Positions 35,677 through 45,113 of a stretch of DNA of 51,077 nt are shown here, piece by piece; the first letter of the stretch is position 1; each line of letters begins with the position of its first letter. The notes under the pieces were generated by a model. That model saw nothing but the letters and a program-made list of their open reading frames with translations. It was not told where the DNA came from and made no database searches. A program made the translations under genes and the position numbers. Source of the DNA: an uncultured Bacteroidota bacterium (GTDB lineage: Bacteria > Bacteroidota > Bacteroidia > Flavobacteriales > BACL11); the NCBI GenBank assembly GCA_902627575.1, contig CACOJQ010000006.1, forward strand, positions 1 to 51,077. The letters are read 5' to 3'.

Positions 35677-36894
35677 ATGGTAATGGAATTTAACACAATT
35701 GAAGAGGCAATTGCAGATATTAAGAAAGGTAAAGTTGTCATTGTAATTGATGACGAAAACAGGGAAAATGAAGGAGATTTTGTCGCGGCTGCGGAAATGG
35801 TCACTCCTGAAATGATTAATTTTATGGCTACTCATGGAAAAGGTCTTATTTGCACCCCCTTACTAGAAGAAAGATGTGACGAGCTTGATCTTGACTTAAT
35901 GATTGGTAAAAACACAGCATTACACGAAACACCATTTACTGTTTCTGTAGATTTAATAGGTGAAGGCTGTACCACAGGTATTTCCGCATATGACAGAGCT
36001 CAAACCATCAAAGCTCTCACAAATAAATCAATTAAATCAAGTGATTTTGGCAGACCGGGTCATATTTTCCCTCTAAAAGCGAGAAAAGGTGGAGTTCTAA
36101 GAAGAGCTGGTCATACCGAAGCCGCAATTGATCTTGCAAGACTAAGTGGTTTGTATCCAGCTGGAGTAATTGTTGAAATATTAAATGATGATGGAAGTAT
36201 GGCACGAGCTCCTGAATTATTTAAGATTGCAAAAAAATTCAACTTAAAATTCATTACCATAGAAGACTTAATAAAATATAGACTAAAAAACTCAACTCTA
36301 ATAAAAAAAGAAGCTGAAGTTAATCTTCCTACTGAGTTTGGAAACTTTAAAATGATTGCGTTTAGACAAACAACCAATAACCAGCTACATTTAGCAATTT
36401 TTAAGGGAAAATGGTCAATAAAAGATGAAGTACTAATAAGAGTACATTCATCGTGCGTAACAGGAGATATTTTTGGTAGCTGTAGGTGTGATTGCGGACC
36501 ACAATTACATCAATCACTAAGACAAATTGATAAAAATGGACAAGGTATTGTGATTTACATGAACCAGGAAGGAAGAGGTATTGGTTTACTTAATAAACTA
36601 AAAGCATACGAATTACAGGAAAAAGGTTTAGATACCGTTGAAGCAAATTTAGCATTGGGATTTAAAGCTGATCACAGAGATTATGGTATAGGTGCTCAAA
36701 TTATTCGAGAAATGGGCGTTTCAAAAATACAACTACTCACAAATAACCCAAAAAAAAGAATAGGGTTAAGTGGTTATGGTATAAAAATTACAAAAACTGT
36801 TACCATAGAAATTAAATCTAATGAATATAATTCTAAGTATCTCAAAACTAAAAGAGATAAAATGGGACATAATTTAAAAGAATTAAATGCATAA
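35677..36894 (+). CDS. ribBA: bifunctional RibBA (DHBP synthase / GTP cyclohydrolase II)
   Basis: Provides both substrates of the riboflavin pathway. The N-terminal DHBP synthase domain (about residues 3-205) has [24 protein letters not shown]-like [12 protein letters not shown], and [14 protein letters not shown] with [15 protein letters not shown]. The C-terminal cyclohydrolase II domain (about 210-400) has the zinc cysteines in [17 protein letters not shown] and the [14 protein letters not shown] loop. Length 405 is normal. A start at the second ATG (35683) would shorten it by two residues. It overlaps tsaD by 8 bp, so the two are co-transcribed. Confidence 0.96.
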   Translation: MVMEFNTIEEAIADIKKGKVVIVIDDENRENEGDFVAAAEMVTPEMINFMATHGKGLICTPLLEERCDELDLDLMIGKNTALHETPFTVSVDLIGEGCTTGISAYDRAQTIKALTNKSIKSSDFGRPGHIFPLKARKGGVLRRAGHTEAAIDLARLSGLYPAGVIVEILNDDGSMARAPELFKIAKKFNLKFITIEDLIKYRLKNSTLIKKEAEVNLPTEFGNFKMIAFRQTTNNQLHLAIFKGKWSIKDEVLIRVHSSCVTGDIFGSCRCDCGPQLHQSLRQIDKNGQGIVIYMNQEGRGIGLLNKLKAYELQEKGLDTVEANLALGFKADHRDYGIGAQIIREMGVSKIQLLTNNPKKRIGLSGYGIKITKTVTIEIKSNEYNSKYLKTKRDKMGHNLKELNA

Positions 36895-37903
36895 AGAGCC
36901 TATAATTTTAGGTATTGAATCTTCGTGTGATGATACATCTGCAGCAATCTTAAAAGGAAGAAAGGTATTATCAAATGAAATAGCAAATCAGAATATACAT
37001 TCCCTTTATGGTGGTGTTGTTCCAGAAATCGCATCTAGAGAACATCAAAAAAATATTGTTCCTGTAGTTGATATTGCAATAAAAAAATCTGGTATTAAAA
37101 AAAGTGATATAGATGCTGTTGCGTTTACGAAGGGACCAGGACTCATGGGTTCATTACTGGTTGGTAACTCTTTTGCAAAATCGTTTGCAATGGGAATGCA
37201 AATTCCTATAATCTCAATTAATCACATGAAAGCTCATATTCTTGCACATTTTATTGATGAAGGAAATAAGCAACCTAATTTTCCATTTTTATGTCTTACT
37301 GTTTCTGGTGGACATACACAAATTGTTCAAATAAATTCATTTAATGAAATGAAAATTATAGGAACAACCATTGATGATGCAGCTGGTGAGGCATTTGACA
37401 AGTCTGCAAAAATTTTAAAATTAGAATATCCAGGTGGTCCCTTAATCGATAAATATGCCAAACAAGGTAAAAAAAATGCATATAAATTTGGTAAACCTAA
37501 AGTTAAAAATCTTGATTTTAGCTTTAGTGGTCTCAAAACATCCATACTATATAAAATTAATAATGAAGTTAAAAAAAACCCTAGTTTTATTGAAGAAAAT
37601 ATTGAAGATTTATGTGCATCAATTCAATACAGTATAATCAACATTTTGTTAGAAAAATTAGAAAAAGCAATTGAACAGACACAAATAAAACAAATTGCAA
37701 TAGCCGGAGGAGTTTCAGCAAATTCATATTTAAGATCAAGACTTCAGCATTTATCTGACGATAAAAAGTATGATATCTATATTCCAAAATTTGAATATTG
37801 TACTGATAATGCTGCAATGATTGCTATTGCTGGGTATTATAAATATATAGAAAAAAAATTTTCTAATTTAGATGAAATCAGTCAGGCTTCTCTTAAATTT
37901 TAA
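36887..37903 (+). CDS. tsaD: TsaD, tRNA threonylcarbamoyladenosine synthase subunit
   Basis: Catalyses the last step of t6A37 modification of ANN-decoding tRNAs. A 338-residue ASKHA-fold protein starting [14 protein letters not shown], with metal ligands in [10 protein letters not shown], the nucleotide-binding [30 protein letters not shown], and [12 protein letters not shown], and NAAMIAIAG near the C-terminus. All family motifs are intact. Its ATG lies 8 bp inside ribBA, which implies translational coupling. It is convergent with the alpha/beta hydrolase gene, with only 4 bp between the stops. Confidence 0.96.
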   Translation: MHKEPIILGIESSCDDTSAAILKGRKVLSNEIANQNIHSLYGGVVPEIASREHQKNIVPVVDIAIKKSGIKKSDIDAVAFTKGPGLMGSLLVGNSFAKSFAMGMQIPIISINHMKAHILAHFIDEGNKQPNFPFLCLTVSGGHTQIVQINSFNEMKIIGTTIDDAAGEAFDKSAKILKLEYPGGPLIDKYAKQGKKNAYKFGKPKVKNLDFSFSGLKTSILYKINNEVKKNPSFIEENIEDLCASIQYSIINILLEKLEKAIEQTQIKQIAIAGGVSANSYLRSRLQHLSDDKKYDIYIPKFEYCTDNAAMIAIAGYYKYIEKKFSNLDEISQASLKF

Positions 37904-37926
37904 TTCTTTATATACTATTAAAGAAT
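37903..37926. terminator. possible weak hairpin between tsaD and the hydrolase
   Basis: ATTCTTTA / TAAAGAAT (8 bp, AU-rich) with an 8-base loop spans the convergent stops and enters the hydrolase coding end. The weak stem makes this tentative. Confidence 0.3.
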
Positions 37927-38804
37927 GATAATGTAGTAAATAATGCCTCCTCTAACTGTTTTGGAAACTCTTTTGAGTTATAAGGATGAGAAACATTAAA
38001 AACATGATCTGCATCTTTAATTATATGTAAATCAGTACTCTCATTCCAACTTTTCATATCGTATGCAGATTGAAGTAAAACTGTTGTATCTAAATCTCCA
38101 TGAATTTGTAAATGAGGGATTTTAATTTTTTTAAGTGCTAATCTTATATCCAAATTTTCTCTATTACTAGAGCAGTCTTCAACAAACTGATAATATAAAG
38201 GCATATTTTGTTTTGTTCTACTGTTATAAATATAAGTTACGTTATTTTTTTTCCATTTATTCATTGTTTCATTAAATAATATCTTAGATAATAAATCAGA
38301 AGGCGAAGCCCAACTTACAACACCTGAAATACGCTTATCTAATGATGACTTTAAAATTGAAATTGACCCTCCTCTACTATGACCTAACAAAAAAACTTTT
38401 GGATTTTGTAGTTGATTGTTTTTCTTAGAAAAAAAATCTTCTTGATGATTTAACTTAAAACTGTAGTATACCCAATCAATAACACATCCTAAGTCATATA
38501 ATTCTTTAGAAAAATTATTATTACCAAATGCTTCTAAATCAACAAAATTTTTAGAATCGTTTAAGGTGGTTCCATTATGAGAAAAATTAAATTTAACAAA
38601 AGTATACCCTGATTTAGCAAAAAATTTTGCTATTTCATTAAATGGCCCCCAATCTTTAAACCCCTTGAATCCATGAGAAAATATAATTACTTTGCAACAA
38701 TTAAATTTAGTTGAATTCAAGCTAATAGTATCAATTAATATGGGCTTGCTATCAGAACCTTCTATTGTGACTTGATTTTGACTAAAAAGTTTGGTAGAAA
38801 TCAC
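37908..38804 (-). CDS. alpha/beta hydrolase
   Basis: A 298-residue serine hydrolase. The oxyanion region is IIFSHGFKGFKDWGPF, the nucleophile lies in LLGHSRGGS, the acid in IHGDLDTTV, and the base in DADHVFNVSHPY. The early HGFKGFKDWG resembles the peptidase-like or dienelactone-hydrolase-like subgroup common in Bacteroidota. No clear signal peptide (residues 1-12 lack a hydrophobic stretch), so it is probably cytoplasmic. Natural substrate unknown. It lies just downstream of sucC on the same strand with 16 bp between, so it may be co-transcribed with it. Confidence 0.82.
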   Translation of the reverse strand: MISTKLFSQNQVTIEGSDSKPILIDTISLNSTKFNCCKVIIFSHGFKGFKDWGPFNEIAKFFAKSGYTFVKFNFSHNGTTLNDSKNFVDLEAFGNNNFSKELYDLGCVIDWVYYSFKLNHQEDFFSKKNNQLQNPKVFLLGHSRGGSISILKSSLDKRISGVVSWASPSDLLSKILFNETMNKWKKNNVTYIYNSRTKQNMPLYYQFVEDCSSNRENLDIRLALKKIKIPHLQIHGDLDTTVLLQSAYDMKSWNESTDLHIIKDADHVFNVSHPYNSKEFPKQLEEALFTTLSFFNSI

Positions 38805-38820
38805 TTTTAAAAATAAAAAA

Positions 38821-40011
38821 TTAAGCTAAAACTTCAGCAACCTTATCCGCTGCTTCTTGTAATAAAATAACTGACTCAACTTCTAAACCACTGTCCTCAA
38901 TTAATTTCTTTGCTTCATTTGCATTAGTTCCTTGTAGTCTAACAATTAAAGGAATATCAATATTTCCAATATTGTTATAAGCATCTACTATTCCTTGGGC
39001 AACTCTATCGCATCTAACGATTCCACCAAAAATATTAATTAGTATCGCCTTAACAGAATTATCCTTCATTATAATTCTAAAAGCTTGTTCAACTCGTTTT
39101 GCATCTGCAGTTCCTCCAACATCAAGAAAGTTTGCTGGATTACCTCCCGCCATTTTAATAATATCCATGGTAGCCATTGCAAGTCCAGCACCATTAACCA
39201 TACATCCAACATTGCCATCAAGTTTTATAAAATTTAGACCATATTCACCAGCTTCAACTTCTGTAGAATCTTCCTCTCTTTTATCTCTTAATTCGAAAAA
39301 ATCAGGATGTCTAAATAATGAATTTCCATCAATTGAAACTTTAGAATCAACAGCCATAACCTTTTCATCAGATGTTTTTAAAACAGGATTAATTTCAAAC
39401 AATGATGCATCTATTTCATAATATGCTTTATACAATGCAGAAACAAAACTAACCATTTCTTTAAAAGCTGTTCCTTTTAAACCTAAATTAAATGCAATTT
39501 TACGACATTGGAAAGATGTTAACCCAACTTTTGGGTCAACTTCTTCATGAAAAATTAAATGAGGAGTTTTTTCTGCTACCATTTCAATATCCATTCCCCC
39601 CTCCGTAGAATACATAATCATATTCCTTCCAGTTGATCTATTCAAAAGTACTGACATATAATACTCAGATGTTTCATTCTCACCAGGATAATAAACATCT
39701 TCAGCAATTAATATTTGATTAACTAATTTTCCTTGCTTCGATGTTTGTGGAGTAATTAACCGCATTCCAATCATCTCATTAGCAATCTTTCTTACTTGAT
39801 CAATGTTTTTAGCAAGTTTTACCCCTCCACCCTTTCCTCTTCCACCTGCATGCACTTGAGCTTTTATTACCCACCAGTTTGTTCCAGTTTCTTTATGTAA
39901 TTTTTTTGCAGCATCAACCGCATCATCCGCTGATGACACAACAATTCCTTTTTGAACTCTGACCCCAAAACGATTTAGAAGCTCTTTTCCTTGATATTCA
40001 TGTAAATTCAT
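38821..40011 (-). CDS. sucC: succinyl-CoA synthetase beta subunit
   Basis: TCA-cycle enzyme subunit that binds ADP/GDP and joins with SucD. A 396-residue ATP-grasp protein beginning MNLHEYQGKELLNRFGV, with AQVHAGGRGKGGGVKLAK, FEINPVLKTSDEKVMAVDSK and FLDVGGTADAKRV, NIFGGIVRCDRVAQGI as in E. coli SucC. All motifs are intact. sucD is not adjacent, which is common in flavobacteria. It has its own two-box promoter and may drive the downstream hydrolase. Confidence 0.96.
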   Translation of the reverse strand: MNLHEYQGKELLNRFGVRVQKGIVVSSADDAVDAAKKLHKETGTNWWVIKAQVHAGGRGKGGGVKLAKNIDQVRKIANEMIGMRLITPQTSKQGKLVNQILIAEDVYYPGENETSEYYMSVLLNRSTGRNMIMYSTEGGMDIEMVAEKTPHLIFHEEVDPKVGLTSFQCRKIAFNLGLKGTAFKEMVSFVSALYKAYYEIDASLFEINPVLKTSDEKVMAVDSKVSIDGNSLFRHPDFFELRDKREEDSTEVEAGEYGLNFIKLDGNVGCMVNGAGLAMATMDIIKMAGGNPANFLDVGGTADAKRVEQAFRIIMKDNSVKAILINIFGGIVRCDRVAQGIVDAYNNIGNIDIPLIVRLQGTNANEAKKLIEDSGLEVESVILLQEAADKVAEVLA

Positions 40012-40028
40012 GTAGTTTATTTTTTTAG

Positions 40029-40058
40029 CAAAATTAAATGATTGATTTAAATAAACAA
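40029..40058 (-). promoter_or_regulatory. promoter of sucC
   Basis: On the minus strand, TTG (40056-40058, in TTGTTTA) and TAATTTTG (40029-40036) are separated by 19 bp, matching the -33/-7 pattern. The box ends 17 bp before the sucC ATG. The TTGTTTA sequence is the same as in the ileS promoter. Confidence 0.65.
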
Positions 40059-40077
40059 CTTCAATTTGAATTATTTG

Positions 40078-40085
40078 TATCTTTG
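40078..40085 (+). promoter_or_regulatory. -7 box of the DUF5916 gene
   Basis: TATCTTTG fits TAnnTTTG, 17 bp before the ATG at 40103. No well-spaced -33 TTG is visible. It is back to back with the sucC promoter. Confidence 0.45.
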
Positions 40086-40102
40086 TAACGTAAAAAAAAA
40101 TA

Positions 40103-42430
40103 ATGAAATTTTTTATAATATTTTCTGTAATTATATTCTTTCCTTTTACCTTATCTTGTCAGTTTAATGCTAAAAAAATTTATAAAATTGAAATAATTGA
40201 TGAAGAACCAATTATTGATGGAAATATTAATGAAAAAGTATGGCAAAATTTAATGATAGCTAAAAATTTTACTCAAATTACTCCTCAAAATGGAAAAAAA
40301 GAAAGGAACAATCAAAAAACTGAAGTTAAAATTTGTTACGATACAAAAAATATTTATTTCGCAGTAAAAATGTATGACAATTCTCCTGATAGTATTTTAA
40401 AAGAATTATCACCAAGAGACGAAGAAAATAAAAATTTCGATGCTTTTGGGATATTTATTGACCCTTTTAATGATGGTCAAGTTGAATACAATTTTATGGT
40501 AACAGCTGCTGGAGTTCAAATTGATAGAAAATTTTCAAAGTCAGGTATTGATGAAAATTGGAATGCAGTATGGAAGTCTGCAGTAAATATAAATTCCGAA
40601 GGATGGACTGCAGAATTTGCTATACCATTTTCTCAATTAAGATTTTCTGAAAATAATGATAACTGGGGATTAAATATGGCTAGAACTATAAGAAGATATA
40701 GAGAAGATTATAGTTGGAATCCAATTGATATAAAATTTACAGATTATGCTTTACAAGCGGGAATATTAAAAGGAATAAAAAATATAAATCCTCCTACTCG
40801 ACTGTCGTTTATGCCTTATGCTTCCATATATGCAGATTATTATTCAGGGGAAAAATCATATCCATATAACTATGGAATGGACCTAAAATATGGAATTAAC
40901 AAAAGTTTTACACTAGACATGACGCTTGTTCCAGACTTTGGTCAAACAGTATCTGACGCAATGGTTTTAAACCTTTCCCCGTTTGAAGTTAAATATGAAG
41001 AAAACAGACAGTTTTTTAATGAAGGAACAGAACTATTTAATAAGGGAGAAGATATGTTCTATACAAGAAGACTTGAAGATGACTTAATAAATGCATCAAA
41101 AATAACAGGAAAGACAAAAAATGGGTTAGCAATAGCAATACTTAACGCTATAACCAATAAAACTAATATAGATCCATTGACTAACTACAATGCCATAATT
41201 TTAGATCAATCACTTGGAAATGGTTCTTCTGTGAGTATCATGAATACACACATGATTCAAAAAGGCAGTTATAAGGATGCAAATGTCACTGGAGCTTTTA
41301 CAAGAATAAATAATGAGGAAAACTCTCACGTTTTTATTGGCAATTTAAAAATGAGTCAAGAATATGAATCTGGTGAAACCACTAGAGGATATTCTGGAAA
41401 GCTTGGTGTTCAAAAAATAAGTGGAAATTATCGGTATAATGTTTATTCTTTGTTTAAAGACGCTAAATATAATCCTAACGACTTAGGTTTTCTGTATACA
41501 AGTAATGAGATTATTAATGGCTTGGAACTAAGTTATAATCAATTTAGTGAAAGTAAATACCTTATTGATTTTGAAAGTGAGATAGAAATTGAACATAAAA
41601 GCTTATTTTCAGATCAAAAATTTATTGATTTGGAATTAGAATTTGAACAAAAAGCTACACTAAAAAACTATACAACAATTTTTTTAAAAACAAATCTTAA
41701 TCCTTATGAAAAAAATGATTTTTATGAATCAAGATCTGGAAATTTATTAAATCCATTAAAAAGATCTAAATCGATGTATTTTGGAGGATGGATTTCTACC
41801 GATTATAGAAAAAAAGTTGCATTAGATTTTGGAGGTGGATACGGTCTAAAACCGCTGTATAATGGATATTTATACAGATGGAGAATTGCTCCAAGATTTA
41901 GATTAAATGATAAAATATCGATGCGATATATACTTTCAATAAAAAAAGAAACCAATGACGTTGGATTTGTAACACATGATACGCTTCCTTTTCTAGTAGA
42001 ACCCCCATATGTTGATTTTATTTTTGCTGAAAGAAATGTAAATATGATAACAAATGTTTTTAGTTTCAATTATATTTTAAATAACAAAATGGATTTATCA
42101 GTTAAACTTCGTTACCATCTTGACCAAGTTAGAAATCTTGAGTTTAAAAAATTAAACGATGATGGTTACCTATATGAATCAAATTATATTGGCAATCATG
42201 ATATTAATTACACGACATGGACATCAGATATTATCTTTAATTGGTGGTTTTTACCTGGAAGCCAAATAAGTTTAGTATGGAAAAATGGTATTGATAATAC
42301 AGAAAATTTTATTATAAACCATTGGATCGATAACCTTAACAATTCATTAAATATTGAACAACAAAATAGTATTTCTCTTAAGATTATTTATTATTTAGAT
42401 TACCTTTACTTGAAAAATGATAATAGCTAA
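40103..42430 (+). CDS. DUF5916 outer-membrane protein with CBM9-like domain
   Basis: A 775-residue exported protein: signal peptide (about 1-19, ending TLSCQ); a CBM9-like carbohydrate/ligand-binding domain (about 30-220: EPIIDGNINEKVWQNL, KTEVKICYDTKNIYFAVKMYD, GWTAEFAIPFSQLRF and WGLNMARTIRRY); then a large beta-rich region (about 230-775) with YEENRQFFNEGTELF, typical of DUF5916 barrels of Bacteroidota. The function of the family is unknown. C20 lies just after the signal, but the preceding LS does not make a convincing lipobox. Its last 14 bp overlap the lolD start, so they are coupled. Confidence 0.85.
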   Translation: MKFFIIFSVIIFFPFTLSCQFNAKKIYKIEIIDEEPIIDGNINEKVWQNLMIAKNFTQITPQNGKKERNNQKTEVKICYDTKNIYFAVKMYDNSPDSILKELSPRDEENKNFDAFGIFIDPFNDGQVEYNFMVTAAGVQIDRKFSKSGIDENWNAVWKSAVNINSEGWTAEFAIPFSQLRFSENNDNWGLNMARTIRRYREDYSWNPIDIKFTDYALQAGILKGIKNINPPTRLSFMPYASIYADYYSGEKSYPYNYGMDLKYGINKSFTLDMTLVPDFGQTVSDAMVLNLSPFEVKYEENRQFFNEGTELFNKGEDMFYTRRLEDDLINASKITGKTKNGLAIAILNAITNKTNIDPLTNYNAIILDQSLGNGSSVSIMNTHMIQKGSYKDANVTGAFTRINNEENSHVFIGNLKMSQEYESGETTRGYSGKLGVQKISGNYRYNVYSLFKDAKYNPNDLGFLYTSNEIINGLELSYNQFSESKYLIDFESEIEIEHKSLFSDQKFIDLELEFEQKATLKNYTTIFLKTNLNPYEKNDFYESRSGNLLNPLKRSKSMYFGGWISTDYRKKVALDFGGGYGLKPLYNGYLYRWRIAPRFRLNDKISMRYILSIKKETNDVGFVTHDTLPFLVEPPYVDFIFAERNVNMITNVFSFNYILNNKMDLSVKLRYHLDQVRNLEFKKLNDDGYLYESNYIGNHDINYTTWTSDIIFNWWFLPGSQISLVWKNGIDNTENFIINHWIDNLNNSLNIEQQNSISLKIIYYLDYLYLKNDNS

Positions 42431-43067
42431 AAACATAAAATTTTCATATGGTAATCTCAAAGTTCTAAAAGATATTAGTTTAGAAATTAATAAAGGTGAA
42501 TTTATTTCTATTATTGGTTCATCTGGTGCAGGCAAAACAACATTATTAAATATTTTAGGCACATTGCAAAAATTACAAGATGGATCATTAAAAATAAATA
42601 ATCAAGAAATTAAAAACCTTAATGACACTCAATTATCTAAGTTTAGAAATGAACAAATTGGTTTTGTTTTTCAATTTCATAACTTGTTACCTGAATTTAC
42701 TGTATTAGAAAATGTTTGTCTGCCAGCACTAATCAATACTGTAAATAAAGTAAAAATTGAAGAGAAAGCTAAACAAATACTCCAAAGTTTAAACATGATA
42801 GATAAAATTAATCAAAAGCCAAATGAATTATCTGGAGGGGAACAACAAAGAGTATCTGTAGCAAGGTCATTGATTAACTCACCTACAATTCTTTTAGCAG
42901 ATGAACCTTCGGGAAATCTTGACTCTAAAAACGCAAAGGATTTACACAATATTTTATTAAAATTAAACAAAGAAAAAAAACAAACTGTAGTAGTGATAAC
43001 ACATAATAATGATTTAGCTAAACTTGCTGATAGAGTAATAAAAATAGAGGACGGAAAAATTATTTAA
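42417..43067 (+). CDS. lolD: LolD-like ABC transporter ATPase
   Basis: A 216-residue ATPase of the LolD/MacB-type family that drives release of lipoproteins from the inner membrane. Walker A is IGSSGAGKTTLLN (about 34-42), Q-loop FVFQFHNLLPEFT, signature LSGGEQQRVSVARSL, Walker B ILLADEPSGNLDSKN, and the switch His lies in VVITHN. All are canonical, unlike the ATPase at 31323. LolC/E permeases are not adjacent. It overlaps the DUF5916 gene by 14 bp in another frame, so it is translated from the same mRNA. Confidence 0.9.
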   Translation: MIIAKNIKFSYGNLKVLKDISLEINKGEFISIIGSSGAGKTTLLNILGTLQKLQDGSLKINNQEIKNLNDTQLSKFRNEQIGFVFQFHNLLPEFTVLENVCLPALINTVNKVKIEEKAKQILQSLNMIDKINQKPNELSGGEQQRVSVARSLINSPTILLADEPSGNLDSKNAKDLHNILLKLNKEKKQTVVVITHNNDLAKLADRVIKIEDGKII

Positions 43068-43097
43068 CCAAAACGTTAATAATACAGTTAAAAAAAC

Positions 43098-43105
43098 TAA
43101 TTTTG
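43098..43105 (+). promoter_or_regulatory. -7 box close to the BatA-like start
   Basis: TAATTTTG followed by C lies 7 bases before the ATG at 43113, so the transcript would have almost no leader. The -33 region at normal spacing reads GTTAAT rather than TTG. Confidence 0.45.
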
Positions 43106-43112
43106 CGCTTTG

Positions 43113-45113
43113 ATGAGTTTTCAAAACCCAAAATTGCTTTACGCACTACTTGCAATTGCTATCCCATTAATAATTCATTTATTTAATCTTCAAAAAAACA
43201 AGAAAATTTACTTTAGCAGTATACGTTTTTTAAAAGAGATAAAACAAAAAAAACAGCAAAGAACTAAACTTAAAAATTTATTAATTTTATTGAGTAGAAT
43301 ATTAGCAATAAGTTTCCTGATAATTGCATTTGCAAAACCATTTGTTCCTGTAAAAAAAGAAAATACAAACCATAACATAGTTGTATATATTGATAATTCG
43401 CTAAGTATGGATATTGATTTTGGTAATGGTAATTTACTTGAAATTGCAAAAAATAATGCCAAAGAAATAATCAAATCTTATTCTGATCAACATAATTTTT
43501 ATGTTGTTTCAAATAATTTTTCTCTCAATAATAATTTTGAATACAGCAAAAAAGATATTTTCTTACAGATTGATAAAATAAATCCAACATACAAGCAAAA
43601 AAGATTTGAAGATATTATTAATAGAATAAATCTTATTACAAATGATACATATCATTTATATTTTATTTCAGATTTACAAGAAAAGACACTTAAATTTGAT
43701 AAAACAAAACCAGAACTTGCAAACAAAGTCACATTTATTCATTTAAAAAATTTAAATCTACCAAATGTCTGCATAGACAGTGTAATAATAGAGGAGCCTA
43801 TTTTTAAATATAATGATAAGATAACTCTTCGTGTTCAGCTCAGTAACTCAAGTAATAACAAAATTATAAATGAGCCTTTATATCTTCACCTCAATGACAA
43901 ACAAAAATCTCAACAATATATAAATCTTTCTCCTTTTGAGAAAAAAGATATCTTATTTAATTTTATCGAAAAAAAATCAATAATAAGCGGTGATATAAGA
44001 ACACAAGATAACCCTATTTCATTTGATAACAAATTATTTTTTACCATAAATAAACTTGATAAAATTAATGTTTCAATAATTAACACTAAAAACAAAAAAA
44101 ATTGCTTTCGTGATTTATTTAAAAATGATACAAGCATGTTTTTATTTAATGAATTTGAACTAGAAAACATTAATTATAGCCTACTGCTTAAACAAGATTT
44201 AATCGTTCTGAACGAAATTGAAGAAATTTCAAGTGGATTATTAAATACATTAACTACTTTTTTAAACAAAGGAGGAAGCTTACTAATTGTCCCTCCTCCT
44301 AAATTACAAGATTTTCAGAGATTTAATACTCTTTTATCTGAGTTAAAAATAAATAATATTAAATCAACTTCTGTCAATGATTTAAAGATTAATAATTTTG
44401 TTTTAGAAAACGATATTTATAAAAATGTATTTACAAATAATGATTTAAGTAAAGTTGAATATCCTAATAGCTATAAACATTACAAAATAAACAAGAATAA
44501 TGTATTTAATGAAATTATAAAATTCGCTAACAAAGATCCGTTTTTAGTCAATTATAATTTAAAAAATGGAAGAATATATCAATTTACAAGTCCTTTATCT
44601 AAAGGATATAATAATTTTAAAGATCATGCATTATTTGTGCCTACATTAATAAATATTGCAACATCTTCTTCCAAATTAACACCACAATACTACACACTAG
44701 GCAAAACTAACTATATAATCTCAAAAGAAAGAACAAATAGTATACAAAACGTTAGAATAGTTGGAAACAATATTGATATAATTCCAACAATTATAAATCA
44801 AAATGGAAAAAATTTAATTGATCATAATAAACAAATCACAGAAGCTGGTGTATACTCAATTAGTTTTGATAATAAAATTAAAGAAAAAATTGCTTTTAAT
44901 ATAAATTCATCAGAAAATAAAATTAAAACTTTAGATAATAAAAAATTAACTGAGCTCAACAGTAAAAATAATTTAAATTTTATTAATTCTGATATAGAAT
45001 TATCTAATAAAATAAAAAATATTGACAGCAAAGAATATTGGAAAATAGCACTAATTCTATCTCTCTTATTCTTTGCTATTGAAATATTACTTATTAAAAA
45101 AATTAAAATATGA
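43113..45113 (+). CDS. BatA-like membrane protein with VWA domain
   Basis: A 666-residue protein: an N-terminal BatA-type hydrophobic region (about 1-85, FQNPKLLYALLAIAIPLIIH and LLSRILAISFLIIAFAKP), a von Willebrand A domain with the metal site VVYIDNSLSMD (DxSxS intact), a long beta-rich extracytoplasmic segment and a C-terminal helix (about 645-662) near KIALILSLLFFAIEILL. Similar proteins are widespread in flavobacteria; the aerotolerance name of BatA is historical and no role is proven. I start at the ATG at 43113; a TTG one codon earlier is closer to the promoter box. It overlaps the next gene by 4 bp. Confidence 0.85.
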   Translation: MSFQNPKLLYALLAIAIPLIIHLFNLQKNKKIYFSSIRFLKEIKQKKQQRTKLKNLLILLSRILAISFLIIAFAKPFVPVKKENTNHNIVVYIDNSLSMDIDFGNGNLLEIAKNNAKEIIKSYSDQHNFYVVSNNFSLNNNFEYSKKDIFLQIDKINPTYKQKRFEDIINRINLITNDTYHLYFISDLQEKTLKFDKTKPELANKVTFIHLKNLNLPNVCIDSVIIEEPIFKYNDKITLRVQLSNSSNNKIINEPLYLHLNDKQKSQQYINLSPFEKKDILFNFIEKKSIISGDIRTQDNPISFDNKLFFTINKLDKINVSIINTKNKKNCFRDLFKNDTSMFLFNEFELENINYSLLLKQDLIVLNEIEEISSGLLNTLTTFLNKGGSLLIVPPPKLQDFQRFNTLLSELKINNIKSTSVNDLKINNFVLENDIYKNVFTNNDLSKVEYPNSYKHYKINKNNVFNEIIKFANKDPFLVNYNLKNGRIYQFTSPLSKGYNNFKDHALFVPTLINIATSSSKLTPQYYTLGKTNYIISKERTNSIQNVRIVGNNIDIIPTIINQNGKNLIDHNKQITEAGVYSISFDNKIKEKIAFNINSSENKIKTLDNKKLTELNSKNNLNFINSDIELSNKIKNIDSKEYWKIALILSLLFFAIEILLIKKIKI

